Assembly (NCBI GenBank): GCA_005239945.1
Contig: SBAY01000183.1
Span: forward strand, 1 to 16,591
Origin: Nitrospira sp.
GTDB lineage: Bacteria; UBA9089; CG2-30-40-21; SBAY01
DNA length: 16,591 bases
Direction of reading: 5' to 3'
This document shows, piece by piece, positions 6,125-14,042 of the stretch. A program made the position numbers and the translations under genes. The notes beneath the pieces were generated by a model that searched no databases, was not told the origin of the DNA, and saw only the letters and a program-made list of their open reading frames with translations. Positions within the stretch are counted from its first letter, which is position 1. The number at the start of each line of letters is the position of its first letter.

Positions 6125-7045
6125 TTGCAAAAATTTGTTATCCATGGTGCATCAAGTTTCGTAGGGAAGCATTTTGTAAATTTATTGATAGACAAAAAAA
6201 TGAGTGTAGTTTTGATTGCGAGAGAAACATCGAAAATAGACCATAACGCTGCAGAAAATTTACAAATAATCCGATATAATAAATCAATTAATGAACTTCT
6301 TAAGAGACAAATGATAGACCTATCAGGCTCAATATTTTATGAATTTTCCTGGTGGGGAGTCGCTGGGGTAAATAGAAACAATGTCGAACAGTTTATTGTT
6401 AATATACCCTTGATGATTTCGTCAGTAGAATTTGCCAATTTTATAAATGCCAAACATTGGATAAGTATAGGCTCACAAGCTGAATACGGTAATATTAATA
6501 GAAAGGTATCCGAAAGTGACAATTGCAACCCCACAACTTTATATGGCAAATCTAAGCTTCTGTGTTCCAATATCACTGGAGAATTGTGTTCGTGTTTTAA
6601 TATTGAACATACGTGGTTGAGGTTATTTTCGGTTTATGGACCTAATGAAACATACGAATGGTTGATACCATCACTAATAAAAAATATGCTTCAGAATATA
6701 CCTGTGGATACCACACTGGGTGAACAGAAATGGGATTATTTATACATTGATGATCTTACAGACGCTCTTTTTAAACTTGCAGACTCAAAAGGAATTGGTA
6801 TTACAAATATCGGTTCAGGAAAACCTATTCAAATCAAATACATAATAAACAAAATAAAAGAACTAACCAATTCCACATCAAAGATAAATTTTGGATATAT
6901 CCCTTATAGAACGGATCAGGTGATGCACATGGAAGCAGATATTAGTAAAATTTCAAAATCTCTCAATTGGCAACCACGAGTAAATATCGAGATTGGCCTG
7001 AAAAAAATGATTGAATATTATAAAACAGATATGGTTAAAAAATGA
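6125..7045 (+). CDS. NAD(P)-dependent SDR, CDP-abequose/paratose-synthase-like
   Basis: A 306-residue extended SDR. The nucleotide loop is GASSFVG (8-14), in which the usual middle glycine is Ser11. FYEFSWWGVAGVNR (71-84) replaces the HLAA segment, SIGSQAEYG (114-122) carries the active-site Ser, and YGKSK gives the catalytic pair Y140/K144. TLGEQKWDYLYIDD (197-210) matches the substrate-loop region of RfbJ-type CDP-abequose synthases. In that family the enzyme reduces C4 of CDP-4-keto-3,6-dideoxyglucose. Together with the RfbFGH genes downstream, this makes it the best candidate for the final reductase. The TTG start at 6125 is supported by AGGTGA 6 bases upstream. It overlaps the next, broken gene by ATGA. 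Confidence 0.75.
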   Translation: MQKFVIHGASSFVGKHFVNLLIDKKMSVVLIARETSKIDHNAAENLQIIRYNKSINELLKRQMIDLSGSIFYEFSWWGVAGVNRNNVEQFIVNIPLMISSVEFANFINAKHWISIGSQAEYGNINRKVSESDNCNPTTLYGKSKLLCSNITGELCSCFNIEHTWLRLFSVYGPNETYEWLIPSLIKNMLQNIPVDTTLGEQKWDYLYIDDLTDALFKLADSKGIGITNIGSGKPIQIKYIINKIKELTNSTSKINFGYIPYRTDQVMHMEADISKISKSLNWQPRVNIEIGLKKMIEYYKTDMVKK

Positions 7046-7415
7046 ATTGTAGAATCTGCAACTCCAGAACAGAATTATTCGAGTTAGTAAAAAACGCTGC
7101 TCTTCAAGTATCCCATATAAAAATATTTCGGCGTGGGGTGCAGGTGTGAAGGCTCAATCAATTATGACGGTCATAGGTACTAATCTCAAACTAAAATATG
7201 TTTTTGATTCTGATCCATATAAAGTAGGAAAAAATCTTGTTAATTCCAGTATTGCAATATGCAAACCGTCGATTAAAACAACTAATGAAAATGATTTGAT
7301 AATCATATTTACTATATCCTATCAAGATGAGATAATTGATTTACTTATATCTGAATATAAATATAAAGGCGATATTTTATGTTTAGAAAAAGAACCCCAC
7401 ATCTTGAAAATATAA
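7042..7415 (+). pseudogene. Internally deleted sugar C-methyltransferase remnant
   Basis: The frame opening at ATG 7042 (ATGA overlap with the preceding stop) reads MNCRICNSRTELFEL. This is the N-terminal CxxC start of the zinc-binding module of sugar C-methyltransferases (C3 and C6 visible). Around 7092-7115 the frame changes and continues as AWGAGVKAQSIM, then KYVFDSDPYKVGK and LEKEPHILKI to the stop at 7415. This pattern matches the C-terminal domain of the same family (Methyltransf_14 type). The roughly 250-300-residue central SAM-binding domain and the rest of the zinc module are missing. The intact family methylates carbon in NDP-keto-deoxy sugars (TylC3-like). I infer one internal deletion with a frameshift. 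A short C-terminal protein could be translated from GTG 7146, but it would lack the catalytic domain. Confidence 0.7.
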
Positions 7416-7420
7416 AAATT

Positions 7421-7513
7421 ATGAGGCTATCAAAGAACACTGACCAAAATTACATATCAAAAGGAGGAAGGATTATTTCTCTCAAGGATAAGCCCAGGAT
7501 ATTAAATGGTTAA
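7421..7513 (+). other. Short spacer ORF with an orphan Shine-Dalgarno
   Basis: A 30-codon ORF (starts MRLSKNTDQNYISKGG) spans the gap and overlaps the transketolase start. It contains a full AAGGAGG at 7461-7467, but that motif lies almost 40 bases from the ATG at 7506, and no start codon in the transketolase frame lies at a useful distance. The transketolase start instead has only a weak AGGA at 7495-7498. The ORF and orphan site may be further residue of a deleted gene. Confidence 0.25.
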
Positions 7514-8318
7514 TGATATAAAATATTTAGAAAACTTAGCAAAGAAAATTAGACTTAAGATACTTGATATTGTTACCAGAGCAAAGAGTTCCCATCTGGG
7601 ATGTTCTTTTTCGATAGTGGAGATTTTAATTGCATTATATTATGAAATTTTAGATATAACATTAGAAAATTGGAATCTGGCTAATAGAGATCGGTTTATC
7701 TTAAGTAAAGGACATGCCTGCGCCTCGTTATATACAATATTATGGCAAAAAGGTTTTATTACAGAAACTATTCTGGATACTTATTGTCAAAATGGTTCTC
7801 CTTTAGCGGCACATCCTTCATTAGGAGCTATTCCGGGAATTGAAACTTCTACTGGTTCTTTGGGACATGGATTATCAATTGGCTGTGGACTGGCCTATAC
7901 TAATAAATTGAATAATATAGATAAAAAAGTTTATGTCTTGATTGGTGATGGGGAATGTAATGAAGGAGCTGTATGGGAGGCCGCTTTATTTGCTAATCAC
8001 TATCAGTTAAATAACCTTATCGTTATTTTAGATAGAAATAGATTGCAAGGATATGGTTATACCGAAGAGATTATTAAATTAGACCCGTTACATACCAAAT
8101 GGGAGTCTTTTGGTTGGAATGTATTAAGAGTGAATGGACATGACATTATTACTTTAGTGAAAACATTTAAAACTATTCAAAATAATGAAGGACCAACAAT
8201 AATTATAGCCGATACAATTCATGGTAGGGGTATAGATTTTTTTGAAAATCAATTGGAGTGGCATTATCATTCTCCTACGCAAGATGAATTTATAAAGGCA
8301 AGGGATGCTTTGATATAA
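7506..8318 (+). CDS. Transketolase, N-terminal (thiamine-diphosphate-binding) subunit
   Basis: A 270-residue protein, the usual length of the N-terminal half of split transketolases. The ThDP/Mg motif runs from GDGECNEG (147-154) to LNN (168-170). Conserved substrate and cofactor histidines are visible in SSHLG (H30), SKGHACASLY (67-76), AAHPSLG (H103) and GSLGHGLS (117-124). Transketolase moves a two-carbon ketol unit from a ketose to an aldehyde or keto acceptor. The partner subunit follows after 2 bases. Its place between keto-sugar enzymes and rfbGFH suggests a dedicated role in sugar modification rather than the pentose-phosphate pathway. That is inference, and a housekeeping split transketolase carried in the cluster remains possible. 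The frame is closed directly upstream by a stop at 7503, which fixes the start at or after ATG 7506. Confidence 0.9.
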   Translation: MVNDIKYLENLAKKIRLKILDIVTRAKSSHLGCSFSIVEILIALYYEILDITLENWNLANRDRFILSKGHACASLYTILWQKGFITETILDTYCQNGSPLAAHPSLGAIPGIETSTGSLGHGLSIGCGLAYTNKLNNIDKKVYVLIGDGECNEGAVWEAALFANHYQLNNLIVILDRNRLQGYGYTEEIIKLDPLHTKWESFGWNVLRVNGHDIITLVKTFKTIQNNEGPTIIIADTIHGRGIDFFENQLEWHYHSPTQDEFIKARDALI

Positions 8319-8320
8319 TT

Positions 8321-9241
8321 ATGAGAACAGCATTTGTAGAGGAACTAACTAATATTGTCAAGAAAGATAAAGATGTTATTTTGATAACTGCGGATATGGG
8401 CTATTCTGTTTTTGAGAATTTTAAAAAACAATTTCCACAGAATTTTATTAATATAGGCATTGCAGAAGCTAATATGGTTGGCGTAGCTGCTGGTTTGTGT
8501 TTAGGAGGTAAAAAAATATTTTTATATACCTTCGTCCCTTTTGGTATTATGCGTTGTTTTGAACAGATTAGGGTGGATGTATGTTATCAAAACCTTAATG
8601 TAAATATAATTGGTCTTGGAGGTGGAATTACTTATGGGAAGGAAGGTTCTACACATCAGGCAATAGAAGATATTGCCTTGATGAGAAGTTTATCTAATAT
8701 GATTGTTTTATGTCCTGGGGATCCAATTGAAACTAAGGCATTAATTCATGAAGTTATAGAAAGAGATGGACCCTCTTATATCAGAATAGGTAAGGCAGGC
8801 GAACCTAAAATTTATACACCTGAGCAAAAATTTACTATTGGTAAAAATATTAAATTGAATAATGGAAAAGATGGTACTATCTTTACTACAGGTAATATGC
8901 TGGCTTCAGCTAAACGACTCGTGGCGCAATTGCAACAAGAAGGAATTAACCTTAATTTGTATCAAGTTCATACCATTAAACCATTGGATAAAAGTGTGCT
9001 CAATGATGAATTAGGTAAATTCGTATTTACTATTGAAGAACATTCAGAAATAGGAGGTTTAGGCACTTCTATAGCTGAATTATTGTATGAAAATAAGATT
9101 TATTTACCTTTCTTTAAAATCTCATTACCAGATACCTTTATTAAAGAAGTAGGCACTCAAGAATATTTAAGGGATATTTACGGATTGTCTGTGAATAAGA
9201 TGAGGGATAGAATATTATCAGAGATAAAAAATTTACTTTAG
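8321..9241 (+). CDS. Transketolase, C-terminal (pyrimidine-binding) subunit
   Basis: A 306-residue partner of the preceding gene. NIGIAEANMVG contains the glutamate (E49) that activates the ThDP aminopyrimidine. GKEGSTHQAIEDIALMR (106-122) is the conserved pyrimidine-domain segment. A transketolase C domain follows from about residue 190, with HTIKPLD and EEHSEIGGLG. Together the two subunits give all three transketolase domains. They are separated by 2 bases with no ribosome-binding site in front of the ATG, so translational coupling and heteromer formation are likely. Split transketolases also occur in archaea and many bacteria as central-metabolism enzymes, so only genomic context points to a polysaccharide role. 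Confidence 0.9.
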   Translation: MRTAFVEELTNIVKKDKDVILITADMGYSVFENFKKQFPQNFINIGIAEANMVGVAAGLCLGGKKIFLYTFVPFGIMRCFEQIRVDVCYQNLNVNIIGLGGGITYGKEGSTHQAIEDIALMRSLSNMIVLCPGDPIETKALIHEVIERDGPSYIRIGKAGEPKIYTPEQKFTIGKNIKLNNGKDGTIFTTGNMLASAKRLVAQLQQEGINLNLYQVHTIKPLDKSVLNDELGKFVFTIEEHSEIGGLGTSIAELLYENKIYLPFFKISLPDTFIKEVGTQEYLRDIYGLSVNKMRDRILSEIKNLL

Positions 9242-9270
9242 ACAATAAAATCACAAAAAGGTAAATTAAA

Positions 9271-10224
9271 ATGAGCGAATTAAAATTATCTATATTGATA
9301 CCTACTTATAACCGAGCAAAATTATTAGAAGAATGTCTGAAATCAGTTATTAATTCCTATGAAAAGGATGATATCGAAATAATCGTTAGTGATAATTGCT
9401 CTAATGATGATACTGAGTTAATCATCAAAAATTACAGTTTCGAGCATAGACTTAAATATTTCCGTAATAAAGAAAATATTGGTCCCGAGAGAAATATATT
9501 AAGTTTATTGGAAAGGGCAAGGGGTAAATATATATTTTTCCTTACTGATGATGATCAAGTGGAACTACAAGCAATATCTAATATAGTACAGGTTATTGAT
9601 AAATCCGATTATGGGGTTATTATGGGAGGATATAAAGATTTTGATGAAAACAAAAAGAAGTATATTAATACTAATATAAAATATAAAGAGTTTAAGTCTT
9701 TTGAGAAAGGAGAGGATGGATTAGTCAATTTATTTCCTTTAGCTCATATATTAAGTGGTATTATTGTTAAAAGAGAATATGTAGATGTGGATGATTTCCG
9801 AAATTATACTTATACTATGTATCCCCAACTGTCTATGGTCGGAGATATTTTGCTCAAAGCAACATCTTGTTATTTACCAGAGGTTCTAATTATTCATCGG
9901 GTTAATAATCAAGTTTTCTGGTCATATTCAGATGATTATAGTGCCAGAGCGATATTAGAGATTATTGAAAAGGTTTGTCAAGGAGTAAAATTTGAAAAAG
10001 TCAGGAAGATTTTGATTAACCAACGGGCAAAAGAACTTTTGTCCAACTTTATTTGTGCTAAAAAAGTTTCTTTTTTGAAATATCTTCAAACAATTTTTAT
10101 TCTATTCAAATTCAAAGAATTTAGATTTAATAGATATTTTTGGAGAAGTGTGCTATTATCATTTTTATATACTCAAAAACTTAATATGCTCAGGAGAAAA
10201 ATATTAAGAAGGAATTTTGATTGA
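9271..10224 (+). CDS. GT2 family glycosyltransferase (GT-A), abequosyltransferase-like
   Basis: A 317-residue inverting-type GT-A enzyme. KLSILIPTYNRAKLLEECL (5-23) is the nucleotide-binding first strand and helix, EIIVSDNCSNDDT (36-48) follows, and the metal-binding DXD-type motif is FFLTDDDQVE (89-98, with D93-D95). No membrane segment precedes the catalytic domain. The C-terminus is hydrophobic and very basic (RRKILRRNFD), consistent with peripheral membrane association. It sits directly before rfbG and resembles RfbV-type transferases, so its donor may be the CDP-dideoxy or branched sugar made by its neighbours; this is inference. A GGT-containing weak ribosome-binding site precedes the ATG, 29 bases after the transketolase stop. 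Confidence 0.8.
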   Translation: MSELKLSILIPTYNRAKLLEECLKSVINSYEKDDIEIIVSDNCSNDDTELIIKNYSFEHRLKYFRNKENIGPERNILSLLERARGKYIFFLTDDDQVELQAISNIVQVIDKSDYGVIMGGYKDFDENKKKYINTNIKYKEFKSFEKGEDGLVNLFPLAHILSGIIVKREYVDVDDFRNYTYTMYPQLSMVGDILLKATSCYLPEVLIIHRVNNQVFWSYSDDYSARAILEIIEKVCQGVKFEKVRKILINQRAKELLSNFICAKKVSFLKYLQTIFILFKFKEFRFNRYFWRSVLLSFLYTQKLNMLRRKILRRNFD

Positions 10225-10237
10225 TAAAAGAGGAATT

Positions 10238-11260
10238 ATGAAAAACTTTTGGGATGGCAGAAATGTTTTTATTACAGGATGTACTGGATTATTAGGTTCG
10301 TGGTTGACAAAGGCTTTAATTGAAAAAGGGAGTAATGTGGTCGGATTAATTAGGGATTTAGTGCCACATTCATACCTTTATTCTTCAGATTTTGCCAACA
10401 AAATAAATATTGTTAGAGGTGAAGTAGAAGATTATTTTCTTCTTGAGAGAATTTTAAATGAATATGAAATAGATTGTGTATTTCATTTAGCGGCTCAGAC
10501 AATAGTTGGAATTGCCAATAGAAATCCTATTTCTACCTTTGAATCAAATATTAAGGGAACATGGAATATTATGGAGGCATGTAGAAGAAATCCATTGGTT
10601 AAAAGAATTGTAGTTGCTTCTTCCGACAAGGCATATGGAGACCATGAAAAATTGCCTTATAATGAAGAGACTTCATTACAAGGTTCTCATCCCTATGATG
10701 TTTCTAAAAGTTGTGCTGATTTAATAGCCCAGGCATATTTTAAAACTTATCAGCTTCCTGTGTGCATTAACAGATGTGGTAATTTTTATGGTGGAGGAGA
10801 CTTGAATTTTAATCGGATTATACCTGGAACTATTCTTTCAGTACTCCGAAATGAACCGCCTATTATTAGAAGTGATGGGACATTTATTCGAGATTATTTT
10901 TATATTAAGGATGGGGTAGAGGCTTATATTTGCGTAGCTGAGAAGATGGAGGAACTTAATATATATGGACAGGCATTTAACTTTAGCAACGAAATTCAAG
11001 TAACAGTGTTAGAATTGACAAATATTATTCTTGAATTGATGGATAGAAAAGACCTTAAACCAATTATCCTAAATGAAGCTAAAGGAGAAATTAAACATCA
11101 ATATCTCTCTGCCCAAAAGGCACGAGAGGTTTTGAAATGGAAACCTCATTACACATTGGAACAGGGTTTGAAAGAAACAATTGAGTGGTATAAAGAGTTT
11201 TTTGAAAGGATTAAATTTGAAAAACAAAAATATATTAAGGTTCTTTCGCAACATGAATGA
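10238..11260 (+). CDS. rfbG: CDP-glucose 4,6-dehydratase
   Basis: A 340-residue extended SDR. Features are the dinucleotide loop GCTGLLG (14-20), HLAAQTIVG (83-91), ASSDKAYGDHEKLPYNE (127-143) containing the dehydratase active-site triad positions (S129, D130, K131), and catalytic Y153/K157 in HPYDVSKSCADL. The SSDKAYG and HPYDVSKS segments are characteristic of RfbG rather than RmlB or GMD. The reaction converts CDP-glucose to CDP-4-keto-6-deoxyglucose with internal hydride transfer through NAD. ATG 10238 was preferred because the protein then begins at NFWDGRNVFITG, the usual N-terminus, preceded by AGAGGA. A TTG at 10217 would overlap the preceding gene by 8 bases. The cytidylyltransferase and the 3-dehydrase follow. 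Confidence 0.85.
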   Translation: MKNFWDGRNVFITGCTGLLGSWLTKALIEKGSNVVGLIRDLVPHSYLYSSDFANKINIVRGEVEDYFLLERILNEYEIDCVFHLAAQTIVGIANRNPISTFESNIKGTWNIMEACRRNPLVKRIVVASSDKAYGDHEKLPYNEETSLQGSHPYDVSKSCADLIAQAYFKTYQLPVCINRCGNFYGGGDLNFNRIIPGTILSVLRNEPPIIRSDGTFIRDYFYIKDGVEAYICVAEKMEELNIYGQAFNFSNEIQVTVLELTNIILELMDRKDLKPIILNEAKGEIKHQYLSAQKAREVLKWKPHYTLEQGLKETIEWYKEFFERIKFEKQKYIKVLSQHE

Positions 11261-11280
11261 AAAAAGTGGATAAAAGCCTT

Positions 11281-11311
11281 TTGATTTAGGCAAGCTATTT
11301 TGGATTATAAT
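11281..11311 (+). promoter_or_regulatory. Weak candidate internal promoter before rfbF
   Basis: The 195-base gap before rfbF is the longest in the operon and has no gene. TTGATT (11281-11286) and TATAAT (11306-11311) are separated by 19 bases, which is longer than optimal. A strong AGGAGGTG ribosome-binding site stands at 11442-11449, 6 bases before the rfbF ATG. An internal promoter with a leader of about 140 bases is possible but not secure. Confidence 0.3.
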
Positions 11312-11455
11312 TTATAAAGGTAAAAAAGTCAAGTAAAATTTTAAAAGTTATTAAAAAAGGAAGGAGTAAGACAGAGTAATAGCGTTGATTTTTGAAAGAT
11401 TAATAAAAAGTGAGGGTTTTTAAAGGATTTTAGCAAAGAGCAGGAGGTGTAAAAT

Positions 11456-12229
11456 ATGAAGACAGTAATTTTATGTGGTGGTATGGGCACAAGACTAAGA
11501 GAGGAGACGGAATATCGACCTAAACCTATGGTAGATATTGGTGGAAAACCTATTTTATGGCATATTATGAAAATTTACAGCCACTATGGATTTAATGAAT
11601 TTGTACTTTGTCTTGGATATAAAGGTGAAATGATTAAGGAATATTTCTTCCATTATGATATAATGAATAATAATTTTACTATCGAAATTGGTCAAGAGAA
11701 AAAAATTCAAGTTCATAATACTTCAACCGAGCTTAAATGGAAGATTACATTGATTGATACTGGAGAAAAGGCAATGACTGGAGCAAGGGTTAAAAGAATC
11801 CAGGAGTATATTGATACAGATACATTCTTTCTTACCTATGGTGATGGAATAGGAAACATTAATATTCAGGAACTTCTTAATTTTCATAACAAACATGGTA
11901 AGATAGGTACAGTAACAGGTGTTAGTCCTCTATCAAGATTTGGGGAATTAATTATAGAAGGAGATAGAGTTGCTTGCTTTAGTGAAAAGCCACAATTAGT
12001 AGAGGGTTGGGTAAATGGGGGATTTTTCATTTTTAACCAAAAAGTATTTGATTATCTTGATGATGATGATAGTTGCATCTTAGAAAGGGCGCCATTAGAA
12101 AATTTAGCGAAGGATGGACAATTAATGGTGTATAAACATACTGGTTATTGGCAATGTATGGATACCTATCGAGATAGAGAGTTGTTGATTAAGGAGTGGG
12201 AAAGTGGAAATCCTAAATGGAAAGTTTGA
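11456..12229 (+). CDS. rfbF: Glucose-1-phosphate cytidylyltransferase
   Basis: A 257-residue nucleotidyltransferase of about the same length as the enterobacterial enzyme. The signature loop is LCGGMGTRLREETEYRPKPM (6-25), which binds CTP and the sugar phosphate. KPILWHIMKIYSHYG follows, the metal-site aspartate is D130 in YGDGIGN, and the C-terminal region reads GYWQCMDTYRDR. It makes CDP-glucose and diphosphate from CTP and glucose-1-phosphate, committing carbon to the CDP-sugar pathway. This is the most secure identification in the window. It has the strongest ribosome-binding site of the operon (AGGAGGTG, 11442-11449) and overlaps rfbH by 26 bases. Confidence 0.95.
   Translation: MKTVILCGGMGTRLREETEYRPKPMVDIGGKPILWHIMKIYSHYGFNEFVLCLGYKGEMIKEYFFHYDIMNNNFTIEIGQEKKIQVHNTSTELKWKITLIDTGEKAMTGARVKRIQEYIDTDTFFLTYGDGIGNINIQELLNFHNKHGKIGTVTGVSPLSRFGELIIEGDRVACFSEKPQLVEGWVNGGFFIFNQKVFDYLDDDDSCILERAPLENLAKDGQLMVYKHTGYWQCMDTYRDRELLIKEWESGNPKWKV
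12191..12196 (+). promoter_or_regulatory. Ribosome-binding site deciding the GTG start of rfbH
   Basis: AAGGAG lies inside the end of rfbF, 7 bases before GTG 12204. There is no in-frame ATG near the expected N-terminus of rfbH (the next Met is residue 72), so the GTG is accepted. Confidence 0.75.
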
Positions 12230-13556
12230 AGCCCTTAAAATAGAAAAAAATCAGAGCAAGGAAGAAATATTTAAATTAGTAAAGAATTACTACTATAAAT
12301 ATCATCAAAAAGGGAAATTTATTCCTGGACAAACCAAAATTCACTATGCAGGAAGGGTATATAATGAAGAAGAAATAGTTACTGCTGTAGATGCTGTTTT
12401 AGACTTTTGGTTAACTATGGGAGAATTTGGAGAGAAATTCGAAAAGGCATTTAGTGAATTCTTGGGAGTTAAAGAAGTAATAATAGTTAATTCTGGTTCT
12501 TCGGCTAATTTGGTAGCTATAGCTACACTTTTATCCAATCAATGTCATGGCAAACTGAATCGAGGAGATGAAGTAATTACCCCTGCTGTTACCTTCCCCA
12601 CTACCATAGCCCCTATTATTCAATATGGACTAATTCCTGTGTTGGTTGATTGTGAATTAGGCACTTACAATATTAATCTAGAACTTTTAAAAGAGGCTAT
12701 AACTTCTAAGACTAAGGCTATAATTTTTCCACATACTTTAGGAAATCCCTGTAACATGGATGAGTTAATGGAGATAGCTTCACGGTATGATTTATTTGTC
12801 ATTGAAGATTCCTGTGATGCCCTTGGAGCAAAATATAATGGAAGATATGTAGGGACATTTGGGAATATGGGGACATTTAGTTTCTATCCTGCTCATCACA
12901 TAACTATGGGTGAAGGTGGGGCAATAATTACAAATGACAAAAAATTAGCCAAAATTGCTCGTTCTATTCGGGATTGGGGAAGGGATTGTTATTGTAAATA
13001 TAATGAACAGAATCCGTTTGGTACCTGTAACAATAGATTCAACTTTAAATTAACAAGATTTCCTGAGGGTTATGACCATCGATATGTGTACAGTAATATT
13101 GGATATAACCTTAAACCTATTGATATTCAACCAGCAATAGGACTGATTCAACTAAAAAAACTTCCTGAGTTTATTAAAAAGAGGAATTATAATTTTACTC
13201 GATTGTTTGAAAGGTTAAAAAGGTATGAAGATGAATTATTGCTTCCTGTATGGTCAGAGAAATCCGAACCCAGTTGGTTTGCCTTTCCAATTACAGTTAG
13301 AAAAAATGCTAAATTCGATCGTAAAAGACTGGTTTCATTTTTAGAAAAAGGTGGAATTGAAACAAGATATTTATTTGCAGGTAATATCCTTAATCATCCT
13401 GCCTATGAAAATATGGAATGTAGAATTATAGGAGAGTTAAATAATTCTGATATAATAATGAGAAATACCTTTTTTATTGGCATTTATCCTGGTTTGGAAG
13501 ATAGCCATTTGGATTATATTATTGATAGATTCAAAGAATTTTTCGAAACTCTATAG
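12204..13556 (+). CDS. rfbH: CDP-4-keto-6-deoxy-D-glucose 3-dehydrase (E1)
   Basis: A 450-residue, aminotransferase-like, PMP-dependent iron-sulfur enzyme. Where aminotransferases have the PLP lysine, this protein has histidine (H231 in SFYPAHHITMGEGG), the hallmark of the E1 dehydrase. Cysteines C204, C262, C264 and C275 correspond to the [2Fe-2S] ligands of the Yersinia enzyme. The last spacing is C-x10-C instead of the C-x7-C I recall, so the cluster loop is three residues longer. With a reductase partner (E3, RfbI/AscD), it removes the C3 hydroxyl to give CDP-4-keto-3,6-dideoxyglucose. No such reductase is in the window, so it must be elsewhere or replaced. Compared with enterobacterial RfbH the N-terminus is about 15-20 residues longer. 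It is the last intact gene of the operon. Confidence 0.9.
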   Translation: MEILNGKFEALKIEKNQSKEEIFKLVKNYYYKYHQKGKFIPGQTKIHYAGRVYNEEEIVTAVDAVLDFWLTMGEFGEKFEKAFSEFLGVKEVIIVNSGSSANLVAIATLLSNQCHGKLNRGDEVITPAVTFPTTIAPIIQYGLIPVLVDCELGTYNINLELLKEAITSKTKAIIFPHTLGNPCNMDELMEIASRYDLFVIEDSCDALGAKYNGRYVGTFGNMGTFSFYPAHHITMGEGGAIITNDKKLAKIARSIRDWGRDCYCKYNEQNPFGTCNNRFNFKLTRFPEGYDHRYVYSNIGYNLKPIDIQPAIGLIQLKKLPEFIKKRNYNFTRLFERLKRYEDELLLPVWSEKSEPSWFAFPITVRKNAKFDRKRLVSFLEKGGIETRYLFAGNILNHPAYENMECRIIGELNNSDIIMRNTFFIGIYPGLEDSHLDYIIDRFKEFFETL

Positions 13557-13964
13557 TTTTAGCCGTTTTAGACAAGCAGATATTACTTTTGGGTGGTTAG
13601 GCTATGAATTAATCACGAAGTCGGCATTAAAATATAAAGAGAAGTTAGTCATACTCATAGATGAGTATGATAAGCCAATTTTGGATAACATAGAAACTCC
13701 AGAAATTGCCCAAGAGATGCGGGAAAAACTTAAGAATCTCTATTCTGTTCTCAAATCAACTGATGCCTATATCAATTTGTAATACTGACCGGTGTCTCTA
13801 AATTTTTCAAGGTATCATTATTCTCTGGACTGAATAACCTGATGGATATAACCTTAGATGAACGATTTGTGACGATATGTGGCTATAGGCAAAATGATTT
13901 AGAAAAGGTAAAATTGTGGTATAATGGATATGCCTGGCTTGGGAAGAATGTTCAGCAATTCTAA
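13557..13964 (+). pseudogene. Frameshifted AAA-ATPase-like (DUF1703-neighbour type) fragment
   Basis: Directly after the rfbH stop, one frame reads LKYKEKLVILIDEYDKPILDN, the Walker B region of the AAA_ATPase-like family common in free-living anaerobes, and stops at 13780-13782. From about 13773 a second frame continues as FVILTGVSKFFKVSLFSGL, then ITLDERFVTICGY and LWYNGYAWLGK, to a TAA at 13962-13964. Both pieces follow the order of the intact family (LIDEYDKP, then LTGVSKF, then YNGY), so they are one gene with a one-base loss near 13775. The Walker A half is missing, and the C-terminal nuclease-like part is lost or scrambled. The function of these proteins is poorly known. The fragment is certainly inactive. 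Confidence 0.75.
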
Positions 13965-14042
13965 TTATGGCAACGCTATAAAATAATCCTTTTTCTGGCA
14001 AACAATTAACAGAAAGTGATATTCTTTACTTATTATCACAGA

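Noticed and set aside
8311..8316. TATAAT just before the second transketolase gene as a promoter
   Set aside because: No reasonable -35 lies 16-19 bases upstream, and the box is part of the preceding gene's last codons.
10217..10237. TTG start for rfbG overlapping the previous gene
   Set aside because: It adds seven residues before the usual N-terminus, and ATG 10238 also has a purine-rich site directly upstream.
13477..13556. Start of the AAA-like fragment inside rfbH
   Set aside because: This stretch is the rfbH reading frame seen in another phase. Family similarity begins only after the rfbH stop.
13807..14001. 64-codon minus-strand ORF
   Set aside because: It is the shadow of the decayed AAA-ATPase-like gene, whose plus-strand translation matches the family in order.
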